Shown here one piece after another: positions 1-6,870 of a DNA stretch of 8,182 nt. How positions within the stretch are numbered: the first letter of the stretch is position 1; the number at the start of each line of letters is the position of its first letter. The notes beneath the pieces were generated by a model. That model saw only the letters and a list, made by a program, of their open reading frames with translations. It searched no databases and was not told the origin of the DNA. Position numbers and translations under genes: made by a program. The DNA comes from an uncultured Collinsella sp. (GTDB lineage: Bacteria > Actinomycetota > Coriobacteriia > Coriobacteriales > Coriobacteriaceae), in the NCBI GenBank assembly GCA_902464645.1, contig CABQKL010000081.1:1-8182 (forward strand). The letters are read 5' to 3'.

Positions 1-853
1 CGTAATCGAGCTCCAACTCGCGCGCGATATTGGACAGCGTGGTCACCAGATCGTAGTTGTAGGGGCCGCCCGAATCCTTGGCGCAGATCGACACCATGCG
101 CTCGGTGCAGCCTAGGTCGTCACCCACGCAGCCCATGTCCACGCTGATCATCTCGCGCGTGTCGGCCGGCACAAAGGCACCGCCGTGGCCGACCTCCTCG
201 TACACGGTAAAGAGCAGCGACACCTTGCGCGAGAGCGTCACCTCGCCAGCGGCGACGGCGCGGGCCAAACCCAGCAGAATCGACGCGGACAGCTTGTCGT
301 CAAGGAAGCGACTCTTGATGTAGCCGCTCTCCGTCACCGTGGTGCGCGGGTCCATAGCGATGATGTCACCGGTCTGAATACCCAGCTCGAGCACATCGTC
401 CTTGCTGTCAACGTTCTCGTCGAGCAGGATTTCCATGTTCTTCTCGATGGTCTTGACCGGCTCATCGGCCACATGCGCCGAAGGCTCGGTATTGAGGACC
501 ACACCCGTAAAGACTTTGCCATCGCGCGTATAAACGGTGCAGTTCTCACCATCGGCCGTAGACCACTGATGCCCGCCGAGGGTCGTGGGGCGCAGGCGAC
601 CATTGTCCTTAATGGAGCGCACCATGGCGCCCAGGGTATCGACATGGCTCGCCAACACAAGCGGCTCGCCCTCGCCGCCAAGCTCAACCAGCACGTTGCC
701 CTTATTGGAACGCTCGGGGCCAAAGCCCATATCGCGCAACGTTTCCATCAGATAATTAGTCGCCGCACGAGTAAACCCCGTAGGCGAAGCAATAGAAGTC
801 AGCGCCTTCAACTGGTCAGTAATATAGGAGAGCGTAGAATCCATCTTGGACAC
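1..853 (-). CDS. M42 family metallopeptidase (aminopeptidase), C-terminus cut by window edge
   Basis: Cytosolic di-metal aminopeptidase of family M42 (tetrahedral aminopeptidase / YsdC type), which removes N-terminal residues from peptides. About 284 residues are visible of the roughly 350 usual for the family. Seen in the translation, numbered from the GTG: the HVDTLG metal-site motif (His about 70), SRFLDDKLS with the bridging Asp (about 185), YEEVGHGG with the catalytic and metal Glu pair (about 219-220), and SVDMG with another metal Asp (about 239). The last His ligand expected for the family would lie beyond the left edge. I chose GTG at 851-853 because AAAGGG lies about 8 nt upstream of it. 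The in-frame ATG at 842-844 is about 17 nt from that ribosome binding site, but an automatic annotation may prefer it. The gene lies downstream of fucO on the same strand, separated by the large inverted repeat, so it is probably transcribed alone. Family assignment is firm; substrate is unknown. Confidence 0.93.
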   Translation of the reverse strand, partial: MSKMDSTLSYITDQLKALTSIASPTGFTRAATNYLMETLRDMGFGPERSNKGNVLVELGGEGEPLVLASHVDTLGAMVRSIKDNGRLRPTTLGGHQWSTADGENCTVYTRDGKVFTGVVLNTEPSAHVADEPVKTIEKNMEILLDENVDSKDDVLELGIQTGDIIAMDPRTTVTESGYIKSRFLDDKLSASILLGLARAVAAGEVTLSRKVSLLFTVYEEVGHGGAFVPADTREMISVDMGCVGDDLGCTERMVSICAKDSGGPYNYDLVTTLSNIARELELDY

Positions 854-861
854 CAAAGTCA

Positions 862-867
862 CCCTTT
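862..867 (-). promoter_or_regulatory. Ribosome binding site of the M42 peptidase gene
   Basis: AAAGGG on the minus strand. Its distance to GTG at 853 (about 8 nt) is ideal, while the distance to the ATG at 844 is too long. It therefore favours the GTG start, which adds three residues (MSK) to the protein. Confidence 0.55.
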
Positions 868-972
868 CATATCGAATTGAGCCCACAGCAACAATACCAC
901 CGCGAACCATCTTTTTGCCTAGCGAGATGACCCATCGAGCTCCCCAGAACTGCGCCCGCCACGATAACGAGC

Positions 973-1103
973 CGGCGGGCCCCTGCCCGTTAGCCCCAGA
1001 ATCTTTCCGCAGGACGGAGGAAGCCCCCGCCGCACGAAGTGCGCAGCGGGGGCTTCCGACATGTCCGAGGACGATTGTGGGGCTAACGGGCAGGGGCCCG
1101 CCG
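973..1103. repeat. 131-bp symmetric nested inverted repeat between fucO and the M42 gene
   Basis: The outer arms 973-998 and 1078-1103 are perfect 26-bp reverse complements (26 of 26). Inside them, two 20-nt unpaired spacers flank a second hairpin at 1019-1057. That hairpin has a perfect 12-bp stem (GGAAGCCCCCGC at 1019-1030 with 1046-1057), then a further 5-bp stem (1031-1035 with 1039-1043) closed by a GAA loop. The layout is exactly symmetric: 26, 20, 39, 20, 26. The element starts 7 nt after the fucO stop codon, so it probably ends fucO transcription, but neither strand has a T-run after the stems. It therefore differs from an ordinary Rho-independent terminator and could equally be a REP/MITE-like element. 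No transposase lies next to it. Confidence 0.85.
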
Positions 1104-1110
1104 AACCAAG

Positions 1111-2277
1111 CTAGGCAGCCGGGCAGATCTTCTTGAAGAGCTCGATGACGTCGTCGAGCGTCGCCTCGCGCGGGTTGCCCGGGAAGCAAGCGTCGGCCAT
1201 GGCGTCCTTGGCCAGGACCTCAATCTCGTCAGCCTTCATGGCCTCGCAGACGTGCGGGATGTTCACGTCGGCGGAGAGCTGCTTGACGGCGGCGATGGCG
1301 GCGTCGGCGGCCTCGTCGGTGCTCATGCCCGTGGTGTCAACGCCCATGGCGACGGCAACCTTGGCCAGGCGCTCGGCGCAAACCGGCTTGTTGAACTCCA
1401 TAGCGATCGGCAGCAGCATGGCGCAAGCGACGCCGTGCGGGGTGTCGTAGTGAGCGGACAGCGTGTGAGCCATGGCGTGGTCGATGCCCAGGCCGACGTT
1501 GGAGAAGCCCATGCCGGCGACATACTGGCCAAGAGCCATGCCCTCGCGGCCGGAGCCGGGCTGACCGGACTTGGCCTCGGCGACAGAGTCGCGCAGGTTC
1601 TCGCTGATCAGCTTAATGGCCTCAAAGTGGAACATGTCGGAAAGCTCCCAGGCGCCCTTGGTGGTGTAGCCTTCGATGGCGTGGGTCAGTGCGTCCATGC
1701 CGGTGGAAGCGGTCAGGCCGGCGGGCATGGAAGCCATCATGTCGGGGTCGACGACGGCGACCTCGGGGGCGTCGTTGGTGTCGACGCACACGAACTTGCG
1801 GACCTTCTCGGGGTCGGTGATGACGTAGTTGATGGTCACCTCAGCAGCGGTACCGGCGGTCGTCGGCACGGCGATGGTGAACACGGCGTGATTCTTAGTG
1901 GGAGCAACGCCCTCGAGGCTGCGGACATCGGCGAACTCGGGGTTGTTGATGATGATGCCGATGGCCTTAGCAGTGTCCATGGAGGAGCCGCCACCGATGG
2001 TCACGATAGCGTCAGCCTCGGCGGCCTTGAAGGCCTCGACGCCGTCCTTGACGTTCTGGATAGTGGGGTTGGGCTTGATCTCGGAGTAGAGGCTCCAAGC
2101 GATACCGGCGGCGTCGAGCTCGTCGGTCACCTTAGCGGTAACGCCAAACTTGACCAGATCGGGGTCGGAGCAGACGAAGATCTTCTTGTAGCCGCGACGC
2201 TGAAGCTCGCCGGGGATCTCCTTGATGGCGCCAGAACCATGATAAGAAATGGTATTGAGAACGAAACGATTAGCCAT
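1111..2277 (-). CDS. fucO: Lactaldehyde reductase / 1,2-propanediol oxidoreductase FucO (iron-dependent alcohol dehydrogenase)
   Basis: Group III iron-dependent alcohol dehydrogenase of 388 residues (E. coli FucO has 383). It interconverts L-lactaldehyde and (S)-1,2-propanediol with NAD(H) and serves as the electron sink in anaerobic fucose or rhamnose breakdown. Seen: the nucleotide-binding GGGSSMD at 95-101; Asp38, matching the Asp that favours NAD over NADP; PTTAGTAAEVT at 138-148; and the four metal ligands Asp195, His199, His267 and His281 in the MDALTHAIEGY, GIDHAMAH and TPHG contexts. Similarity to E. coli FucO runs along the whole length, for example NNPEFADVRSLEG and ALGQYVAGMGFSNVGLG. 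The start ATG has GGGAGG 6 nt upstream. No fucose isomerase, kinase or aldolase gene is beside it, so it stands alone here. The upstream LacI-type palindrome suggests sugar-responsive control. A related 1,2-propanediol or ethanol dehydrogenase role cannot be excluded. Confidence 0.95.
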   Translation of the reverse strand: MANRFVLNTISYHGSGAIKEIPGELQRRGYKKIFVCSDPDLVKFGVTAKVTDELDAAGIAWSLYSEIKPNPTIQNVKDGVEAFKAAEADAIVTIGGGSSMDTAKAIGIIINNPEFADVRSLEGVAPTKNHAVFTIAVPTTAGTAAEVTINYVITDPEKVRKFVCVDTNDAPEVAVVDPDMMASMPAGLTASTGMDALTHAIEGYTTKGAWELSDMFHFEAIKLISENLRDSVAEAKSGQPGSGREGMALGQYVAGMGFSNVGLGIDHAMAHTLSAHYDTPHGVACAMLLPIAMEFNKPVCAERLAKVAVAMGVDTTGMSTDEAADAAIAAVKQLSADVNIPHVCEAMKADEIEVLAKDAMADACFPGNPREATLDDVIELFKKICPAA

Positions 2278-2296
2278 TGATAGCCTCCCATCGTGT

Positions 2297-2319
2297 GCGG
2301 GGCATCCATTACGCCCCGC
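2297..2319 (-). promoter_or_regulatory. 5' leader hairpin just upstream of the fucO ribosome binding site
   Basis: Perfect 7-bp GC stem (2297-2303 with 2313-2319) and a 9-nt loop, ending 7 nt before the GGGAGG ribosome binding site on the minus strand. A weak -10-like TTATAG lies just upstream at 2321-2326. Transcription could therefore start at the base of this hairpin and the stem could protect the mRNA 5' end. The structure is seen; the role is inferred. Confidence 0.35.
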
Positions 2320-2375
2320 GCTATAAGTCCCATCCTAACGCTTTTGAAACAAAAAACGCGTGAAAACATCAAAAG

Positions 2376-2393
2376 TGTTAAAGCGTTTCAACA
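2376..2393. promoter_or_regulatory. LacI/GalR-type operator-like palindrome upstream of fucO
   Basis: TGTTAAAGCGTTTCAACA is an 18-bp imperfect palindrome centred on CG. Seven of its nine half-site pairs match. LacI-family regulators of sugar catabolism bind sites of this form (TTGAAACG-type half sites around a central CG). It lies about 100 bp upstream of the fucO start codon and just beyond the terminator of the preceding gene, where a regulator of fucO would act. A related fragment, AACGCTTTTGAAAC, is at 2337-2350. No cognate regulator gene is in the window. Confidence 0.45.
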
Positions 2394-2400
2394 GATGATG

Positions 2401-2436
2401 AAAAATATTGCGGCAAAGGGACAGCCCCTTTGCCGC
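2401..2436 (-). terminator. Rho-independent terminator of the YoaK-family gene
   Basis: Perfect 11-bp stem (2410-2420 with 2426-2436) and a 5-nt loop, starting 6 nt after the YoaK-family stop codon on the minus strand. It is followed by AATATTTTT (2401-2409). It separates this gene from fucO. Confidence 0.8.
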
Positions 2437-2442
2437 ATTCGG

Positions 2443-3159
2443 TTACTTTCGGCAGCCCTCTTTCCAAGCCTCGGCCGCAACCTTCCAGCGTAAGCGCAAG
2501 TCGCGCTCGCGGTCGATGAACATGATGGCAAACGCGACAAACAGCAGCAAGCTCGCCACGACGATGGCGTGCAGGCCCATGCGCTCAATACACCAGTTGC
2601 CCAACACGGCGCCAAACACAAAGGTAAAGATCACGCCAAAGTACAGCAGGCCGTTTTCCAAAAAGCCGCGTTTGTGGGTGATGATGTAGTCGTCCACGTT
2701 TTGCAGCGCGTTGCGCAAGTTGCCGATACACATGGTCGTAGCGATGCCGTGACCGTGGATCTTGCGGAAGCTCTCGACCTGCATGCCGCAGGCAAACGAG
2801 GTGAGGCAGTTGGCGAGCAGGTTGAAATTGCCGCCCGGGATAAAGCTCACGCCCAGCAAGATGACGGCTTCAAAGAACACCGTCACCTGACGCCAGTGGA
2901 TCACGCTGCCAAACCGCTCGTGCACCAGATCGGCAAGCATAATACCCACGGCAAACGACACCACAGGGAAGAAGTAGCGCCCCGCAAGTGCCCAGTTGCC
3001 CTCCGAGATGCTCACGCCCACCAGCAAGATGTTGCCCGTCTGCGCGTTGGCGAAAACATGGTCGCGCCCAATGTACGAATACACGTCCATAAAGCCACCG
3101 GCGAGCGCCAAGATGATGCCCAGCTCAATAGACTCCGATATCTGTTTGGCACGCTGCAT
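2443..3159 (-). CDS. YoaK family (DUF1275) integral membrane protein
   Basis: Predicted six-helix inner-membrane protein of 238 residues, family DUF1275 (PF06912), biochemical function unknown. Seen: the family's N-terminal signature, with ALAGGFMDVYSYI at about 18-30 followed by the TGN motif at 41-43. Hydrophobic stretches lie near 12-25, 62-80, 93-107, 112-125, 171-188 and 198-215. The C-terminal tail is basic and charged, likely cytoplasmic. The open frame extends 78 codons further upstream without homology to the family. I chose the ATG at 3157-3159 because AAGGAGG lies about 10 nt upstream and the family signature starts shortly after it. It diverges from ygiQ and ends in its own terminator, so it is probably a single-gene unit. 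Confidence 0.9.
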   Translation of the reverse strand: MQRAKQISESIELGIILALAGGFMDVYSYIGRDHVFANAQTGNILLVGVSISEGNWALAGRYFFPVVSFAVGIMLADLVHERFGSVIHWRQVTVFFEAVILLGVSFIPGGNFNLLANCLTSFACGMQVESFRKIHGHGIATTMCIGNLRNALQNVDDYIITHKRGFLENGLLYFGVIFTFVFGAVLGNWCIERMGLHAIVVASLLLFVAFAIMFIDRERDLRLRWKVAAEAWKEGCRK

Positions 3160-3340
3160 CGTCGTGCATCCTCCTTGTTGACGACTCTCTCGTGCGTTGG
3201 CGGAAACATAGCCGCCGTTCATACTGTAACCCATTGACAACATGGCGTGCGCGCGAGACGGGTTCTCCAACGCGCAGATACACAGTCTGGAAACAAACAA
3301 CACCCGCATCGACGCGCCGATCCGCCAGCTCATGTACTCC

Positions 3341-3375
3341 ACCAGTCTTTTTAGCCCCGTCCCAAAAAGACTGGT
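3341..3375. promoter_or_regulatory. 12-bp perfect inverted repeat in front of ygiQ
   Basis: The arms ACCAGTCTTTTT (3341-3352) and AAAAAGACTGGT (3364-3375) are perfect complements with an 11-nt loop. A -10-like TACAAT follows at 3376-3381, about 25-30 nt before the ygiQ GTG. If TACAAT is the real -10, the repeat covers the -35 and spacer region and would be a DNA operator. No good -35 box is visible. Otherwise it could be an RNA hairpin in a longer leader or an attenuator. Confidence 0.5.
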
Positions 3376-3412
3376 TACAATTACGTGCAGCATACAAACA
3401 CCGGGAGGGATC

Positions 3413-5554
3413 GTGGCAAAAAAGCCTCAGCACGCTCAGAACAACCAGCGCAGTCAACAGGGCAAACAGGGCCAGCAGCAAAAGCGCGGCGGTAAGGCGC
3501 AGGCCACGGTCGCCCGTACCAAGCATTCCCAAGCGACGCCCGCCCGCCCCTGGCGACCGGGCCGCGATAAGTTCCTCCCCGTCAGCCGCGCCGACATGGA
3601 TGCGCGCGGCTGGGACCAGTGCGACTTTGTCTACATCTGCGGCGACGCCTACGTGGACCATCCCAGCTTTGGTATGGCCATCGTCAGCCGCGTACTCGAC
3701 GCACACGGCTACAAGGTGGGCATCATCTGCCAGCCCGATTGGACCGACCCCGCCAGCATCACGGTGCTCGGCGAGCCTCGCCTGGGCTTTCTCGTCAGTG
3801 CCGGTAACATGGACTCCATGGTCAACCACTATTCGGTGACCAAGCACCGCCGCCACACCGACGCCTACACGCCCGGTGGCGAGGAGGGGCGCCGTCCCAA
3901 CCGAGCCGTCACGGTCTACGGTAACCTCATCCGCCAGACGTTCAAGGATGCCCCCATCATCATCGGCGGCATCGAGGCAAGTCTGCGCCGCCTGGCCCAC
4001 TACGACTACTGGCAGGACAAGCTCAAGCGCTCGGTACTGCTCGACTCGGGCGCCGACATCCTCATCTATGGCATGGGCGAGCACGCGATTGTCGAAATTG
4101 CCGACGCGCTCGACGCGGGACTGCCCGTCGATCAGATTACCTATATCAATGGCACCGTCTACCGCACAGGCTCGCTCGACGAGGTCTACGACTACGACCT
4201 GCTGCCCAGCTGGGACGACCTTGCCGCCGATAAGCTCAACTACGCGCGCAGCTTTAACGTGCAGCAGCAAAACATGGACCCCATCACCGGGCATCGCCTG
4301 GTAGAGCCCTACCCCAATAGCGTCTATGTGGTGCAGAACCCGCCGTCGGCGACACTCACCACCGACGAGATGGACGAGGTGGCCGAACTCCCCTACGCAC
4401 GCGACTGGCATCCCGATTACGACGCGGCGGGCGGCGTGCCGGCCTTTGCCGAGATTAAGTTTTCCATTAGCTCCAACCGCGGCTGTTTTGGCGAGTGCTC
4501 GTTTTGCGCCCTCACCTTCCACCAAGGCCGTGTGCTGCAGATGCGCAGCCACGACTCGATCATGCGCGAGGCCGAGCTGCTCACGCGCGATCCCGAGTTT
4601 AAGGGCTACATCAACGACGTGGGAGGACCGACGGCCAACTTTAGCCGTCCCGCCTGCGACAAGCAGCTCAAGCACGGCGTATGCAAGAACAAGCGCTGCC
4701 TGTGGCCGAGCGTGTGCAAGAACATGGTGGTCGACGAGAGCGGCTACACGCAGCTGTTGCGCGACCTGCGCCAGCTACCGGGCGTCAAAAAGGTCTTCGT
4801 GCGCAGCGGCATCCGCTTTGACTACACCATGGCCGATGCCTCGGACGAGTTTTTGCGCGAGCTGCTAGAGTACCATGTCTCGGGCCAGCTACGCGTAGCA
4901 CCCGAGCACGTGAGCGACGCGGTGCTCTCTGTGATGGGCAAGCCGAGCCGAGCCGTCTACGATGCGTTCTGCCGCAAATTTGAGCGCCTGAACCGCGAAT
5001 ACGGACTCAAGCAGTACGTGGTGCCGTATCTGATCTCGAGTCACCCCGGCTCGACCATGAAGGAAGCCGTGGACCTTGCCGAAGCCGTGCGCGACATGGG
5101 CTACATGCCCGAGCAGGTGCAGGACTTCTACCCCACACCGTCCACCATGTCGACGTGCATGTACTACACCGGCGTGGACCCGCGCACCATGGAGCCGATC
5201 TATGTGGCGCGCGACCCGCACGAGAAGGCCATGCAGCGCGCGCTCATCCAGTATCGCAAGCCCGAGAACTACAAGCTCGTGCGCGAGGCACTGGAAAAGG
5301 CCGGGCGTCGTGACCTGATCGGCTATACAAAGCATTGTCTGATTCGCCCCGTGCCGCCACGCCCGGGCGAGACATCTGCTGGCGGTGGGCATGGCACCGG
5401 CAAGAAGGGCGGCAAAGCCCACGGTGGTGCCACCGGCAAGGGACCCAAGGGCAGCAAGGGCCACGGCGGTATGTCGCGTGCGCAGAACACCGCCGGCCGT
5501 AACCGCGCGGCCCAGGGACGTCAGGGCGCCAACGGAGGTGGACGCCGCAATTAG
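3413..5554 (+). CDS. ygiQ: YgiQ family (UPF0313) radical SAM protein
   Basis: Predicted radical S-adenosylmethionine enzyme of 713 residues (E. coli YgiQ is about 740). Its substrate is not established. Domains in order: a Gln/Lys-rich basic N-terminal tail (about 2-50); the YgiQ N-terminal domain (about 52-320, with CGDAYVDHPSFG and the IIGGIEASLRR stretch); the radical SAM barrel with the cluster motif CFGECSFC, Cys358, Cys362 and Cys365; and the C-terminal DUF3362-type region (about 567-645, EQVQDFYPTPSTMSTCMYYT). A Gly/Lys/Arg-rich low-complexity tail follows (about 646-713). The frame is open 57 codons upstream, but GTG at 3413-3415 has GGGAGG directly in front and gives a typical length. 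No terminator follows: its stop codon overlaps the stop of the converging CPBP gene. Family assignment is certain; function is not. Confidence 0.95.
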   Translation: MAKKPQHAQNNQRSQQGKQGQQQKRGGKAQATVARTKHSQATPARPWRPGRDKFLPVSRADMDARGWDQCDFVYICGDAYVDHPSFGMAIVSRVLDAHGYKVGIICQPDWTDPASITVLGEPRLGFLVSAGNMDSMVNHYSVTKHRRHTDAYTPGGEEGRRPNRAVTVYGNLIRQTFKDAPIIIGGIEASLRRLAHYDYWQDKLKRSVLLDSGADILIYGMGEHAIVEIADALDAGLPVDQITYINGTVYRTGSLDEVYDYDLLPSWDDLAADKLNYARSFNVQQQNMDPITGHRLVEPYPNSVYVVQNPPSATLTTDEMDEVAELPYARDWHPDYDAAGGVPAFAEIKFSISSNRGCFGECSFCALTFHQGRVLQMRSHDSIMREAELLTRDPEFKGYINDVGGPTANFSRPACDKQLKHGVCKNKRCLWPSVCKNMVVDESGYTQLLRDLRQLPGVKKVFVRSGIRFDYTMADASDEFLRELLEYHVSGQLRVAPEHVSDAVLSVMGKPSRAVYDAFCRKFERLNREYGLKQYVVPYLISSHPGSTMKEAVDLAEAVRDMGYMPEQVQDFYPTPSTMSTCMYYTGVDPRTMEPIYVARDPHEKAMQRALIQYRKPENYKLVREALEKAGRRDLIGYTKHCLIRPVPPRPGETSAGGGHGTGKKGGKAHGGATGKGPKGSKGHGGMSRAQNTAGRNRAAQGRQGANGGGRRN

Positions 5555-6471
5555 TGCGGGAATGCGATAGATGTGGTCGCAGCGCTCTGCTGGCACGCTT
5601 GGCGCAGTGAGCGCATTGCCTCCGGCAGGATCACACTGGCGATCGCGACCGTGATTATCACGTCGAGCGGCGTTTTCACAAACCACAGCAAACCCATGAG
5701 GTACGACCCGGCGTTAAAGGCAAAGTGCAGCAGGATCGTGTAGCGGAGCTTTCCGGTCGTCACGAGCACCCAACCAAAGACCAGACCGGCAGCACCCGCG
5801 TAGCAGCCCTGCACCCAGTTCATATGCATAAAGCCAAAGACCGCCGCCTGCAGCACAATCGCCGCGGCGACGCCCCAGGTACTCGGGGCCGCCCAGGGCA
5901 CTATGGCGCCGTCTTGCGCGTTCGCGCGACGCCGGCGTTTCCAGAGCGGACGGCACTGCGGGTTAAACGCTCGGAGCGAAAACTCAAAAATGATACCGCG
6001 CACCAGCAGTTCCTCGCAAAACGGCGCGCCGAGCACCGTGGTCAGGACGGCCAGATAGCTCGTGTCGCCCATGCCCGTCTCCTCGACGAGCTCGCTGTAA
6101 TCGGCCGCCTCCTCGGGTAACAGCGACAGCACAGCGTCGGTCACGTAGCCAACGACCACCTGCAGGGCAAGACCGATCACGATAACGCAGGCGATGCGTT
6201 TCCACGCCCCACGCGCTCCCCTGCCAAGCGGACGCTCGCCCTGCCAGCGTGCCATAAACGAGCGCGGCCACAAATAACGCCACCACAGCAGCGCCATCAA
6301 AAACGACGCCGTCTGAGCGGCAGCCTGGAACCATTGGATATCGAGATTGTCGATCGGATAGCCCGTCAGCACCGATACGGCATCGAGAACTGAAAACAGA
6401 ACCACGCTCAGGGCTATATCGGCAGCGACAACGCCAAAACAGGCAAGCGCCCAAATCATCGCATTGAGCAT
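5551..6471 (-). CDS. CPBP family intramembrane glutamic endopeptidase (CAAX/Abi type)
   Basis: Multi-pass membrane protease of 306 residues in the CPBP family (PF02517). Bacterial members cleave membrane or peptide substrates and are often linked to bacteriocin immunity or peptide maturation. Seen: the three family motifs, CEELLVRG with Glu153, Glu154 and Arg158; FGFMHMN with His216; and HFAFNAG with His249 and Asn253. Hydrophobic segments lie near 5-30, 52-66, 93-112, 138-150, 200-218, 223-238, 248-264 and 269-283. The frame is open 125 codons further upstream. I chose ATG at 6469-6471 because GAGGAGG lies about 5 nt upstream and the longer frame runs through the repeat and the antitoxin gene in another phase. 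It ends tail to tail with ygiQ with a 4-nt overlap and no terminator between. No bacteriocin genes are nearby, so the substrate is unknown. Confidence 0.9.
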   Translation of the reverse strand: MLNAMIWALACFGVVAADIALSVVLFSVLDAVSVLTGYPIDNLDIQWFQAAAQTASFLMALLWWRYLWPRSFMARWQGERPLGRGARGAWKRIACVIVIGLALQVVVGYVTDAVLSLLPEEAADYSELVEETGMGDTSYLAVLTTVLGAPFCEELLVRGIIFEFSLRAFNPQCRPLWKRRRRANAQDGAIVPWAAPSTWGVAAAIVLQAAVFGFMHMNWVQGCYAGAAGLVFGWVLVTTGKLRYTILLHFAFNAGSYLMGLLWFVKTPLDVIITVAIASVILPEAMRSLRQACQQSAATTSIAFPH

Positions 6472-6522
6472 GCCAACCTCCTCAAAACCGTTCCCTAGTT
6501 CTACCACAACTCGGCAGAGAGC

Positions 6523-6553
6523 TGATCCCATGGGGACGGAGGAAAACGGATCA
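6523..6553. repeat. 30-bp repeat, copy 1, downstream of the antitoxin gene
   Basis: Matches copy 2 (6922-6951) at 27 of 30 positions over 6524-6553, in the same orientation. The shared core is CCATGGGGACGGAG. This copy ends in 6-bp inverted repeats, TGATCC (6523-6528) and GGATCA (6548-6553), which suggests a small structured or mobile element. It lies 1 nt past the antitoxin stop codon. Confidence 0.8.
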
Positions 6554-6554
6554 C

Positions 6555-6755
6555 TTATTGATGAGAATCGGGCGCAGCGCCAAAGGCCCCGCTGGGCGAA
6601 ATGTCGAACGGAAAGGTGCCGCAGCGATTGAACGCGGCGATGAACATGCGGATGGCGTTGGACGGCGTGGTACCCACGAGCTGGGTTGCCGCCGCGAAGG
6701 CCGCCTTTTCCTCGGGCAAGACCTTCGCGACAACCGGGGTCATGTGTTCTGCCAT
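6555..6755 (-). CDS. RelB/DinJ family antitoxin, no toxin partner
   Basis: Small protein of 66 residues resembling the ribbon-helix-helix N-terminal half of RelB/DinJ antitoxins. These bind their own operator and neutralise a RelE/YafQ-type mRNA interferase. Seen: a short strand (TPVVAKVLPEE), a first helix (KAAFAAATQLVG), then the characteristic TTPSNAIRMFIAAFNRCGTFPFDI, comparable to the SxAINMFLRQxxxxGGIPFEI pattern of DinJ. I chose ATG at 6753-6755 because AAGGA lies about 7 nt upstream; the frame stays open 25 codons further without such a site. The C-terminal tail after PFDI is only 15 residues and unlike the usual toxin-binding extension. The stop lies 1 nt from a repeat copy, so the tail may have been cut by the repeat. 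No RelE-like gene lies on either side: CPBP follows 83 nt downstream. It may be an orphan antitoxin, or a regulator or anti-toxin acting on a toxin encoded elsewhere. Confidence 0.75.
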   Translation of the reverse strand: MAEHMTPVVAKVLPEEKAAFAAATQLVGTTPSNAIRMFIAAFNRCGTFPFDISPSGAFGAAPDSHQ

Positions 6756-6789
6756 GGCGCTTCCTTTTTGAAACGACGGTGGTGTGGAT

Positions 6790-6848
6790 AGATGCGGGCC
6801 ACGCGGCTGGGCGACGGGCTGTGAAGGCAACCCGATTGGCCCGCATCT
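6790..6848. repeat. Inverted repeat upstream of the antitoxin gene
   Basis: The arms AGATGCGGGCCA (6790-6801) and TGGCCCGCATCT (6837-6848) are perfect 12-bp complements separated by 35 nt. The element ends 34 nt upstream of the antitoxin start, so it could be a leader hairpin or a regulatory site. It has no T-run and is not a terminator. Confidence 0.6.
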
Positions 6849-6870
6849 GGAGTTTGTTTCTACGGCGTTG

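Noticed and set aside
185..880. 231-codon plus-strand open frame opposite the M42 gene
   Set aside because: The minus strand encodes the M42 metal-site motifs in order through this region; the plus-strand frame has no motif.
1019..1057. Inner hairpin of the nested repeat as an ordinary Rho-independent terminator
   Set aside because: Strong stem, but no T-run follows on either strand; described instead as part of the larger inverted repeat.
1252..2280. 342-codon plus-strand open frame opposite fucO
   Set aside because: Gly/Val/Asp-rich shadow of the well-supported fucO gene, without a ribosome binding site or recognisable domain.
3234..3239. TTGACA as a -35 box for ygiQ
   Set aside because: No -10-like hexamer lies at a suitable distance downstream, and it is about 175 bp from the ygiQ start.
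3125..4675. 516-codon minus-strand open frame opposite ygiQ
   Set aside because: It mirrors the ygiQ codons, giving an Ala/Val/Gly-rich product with no motif, and it also runs across the ygiQ start region. The plus strand has clear radical SAM motifs, so this is a GC-rich shadow.
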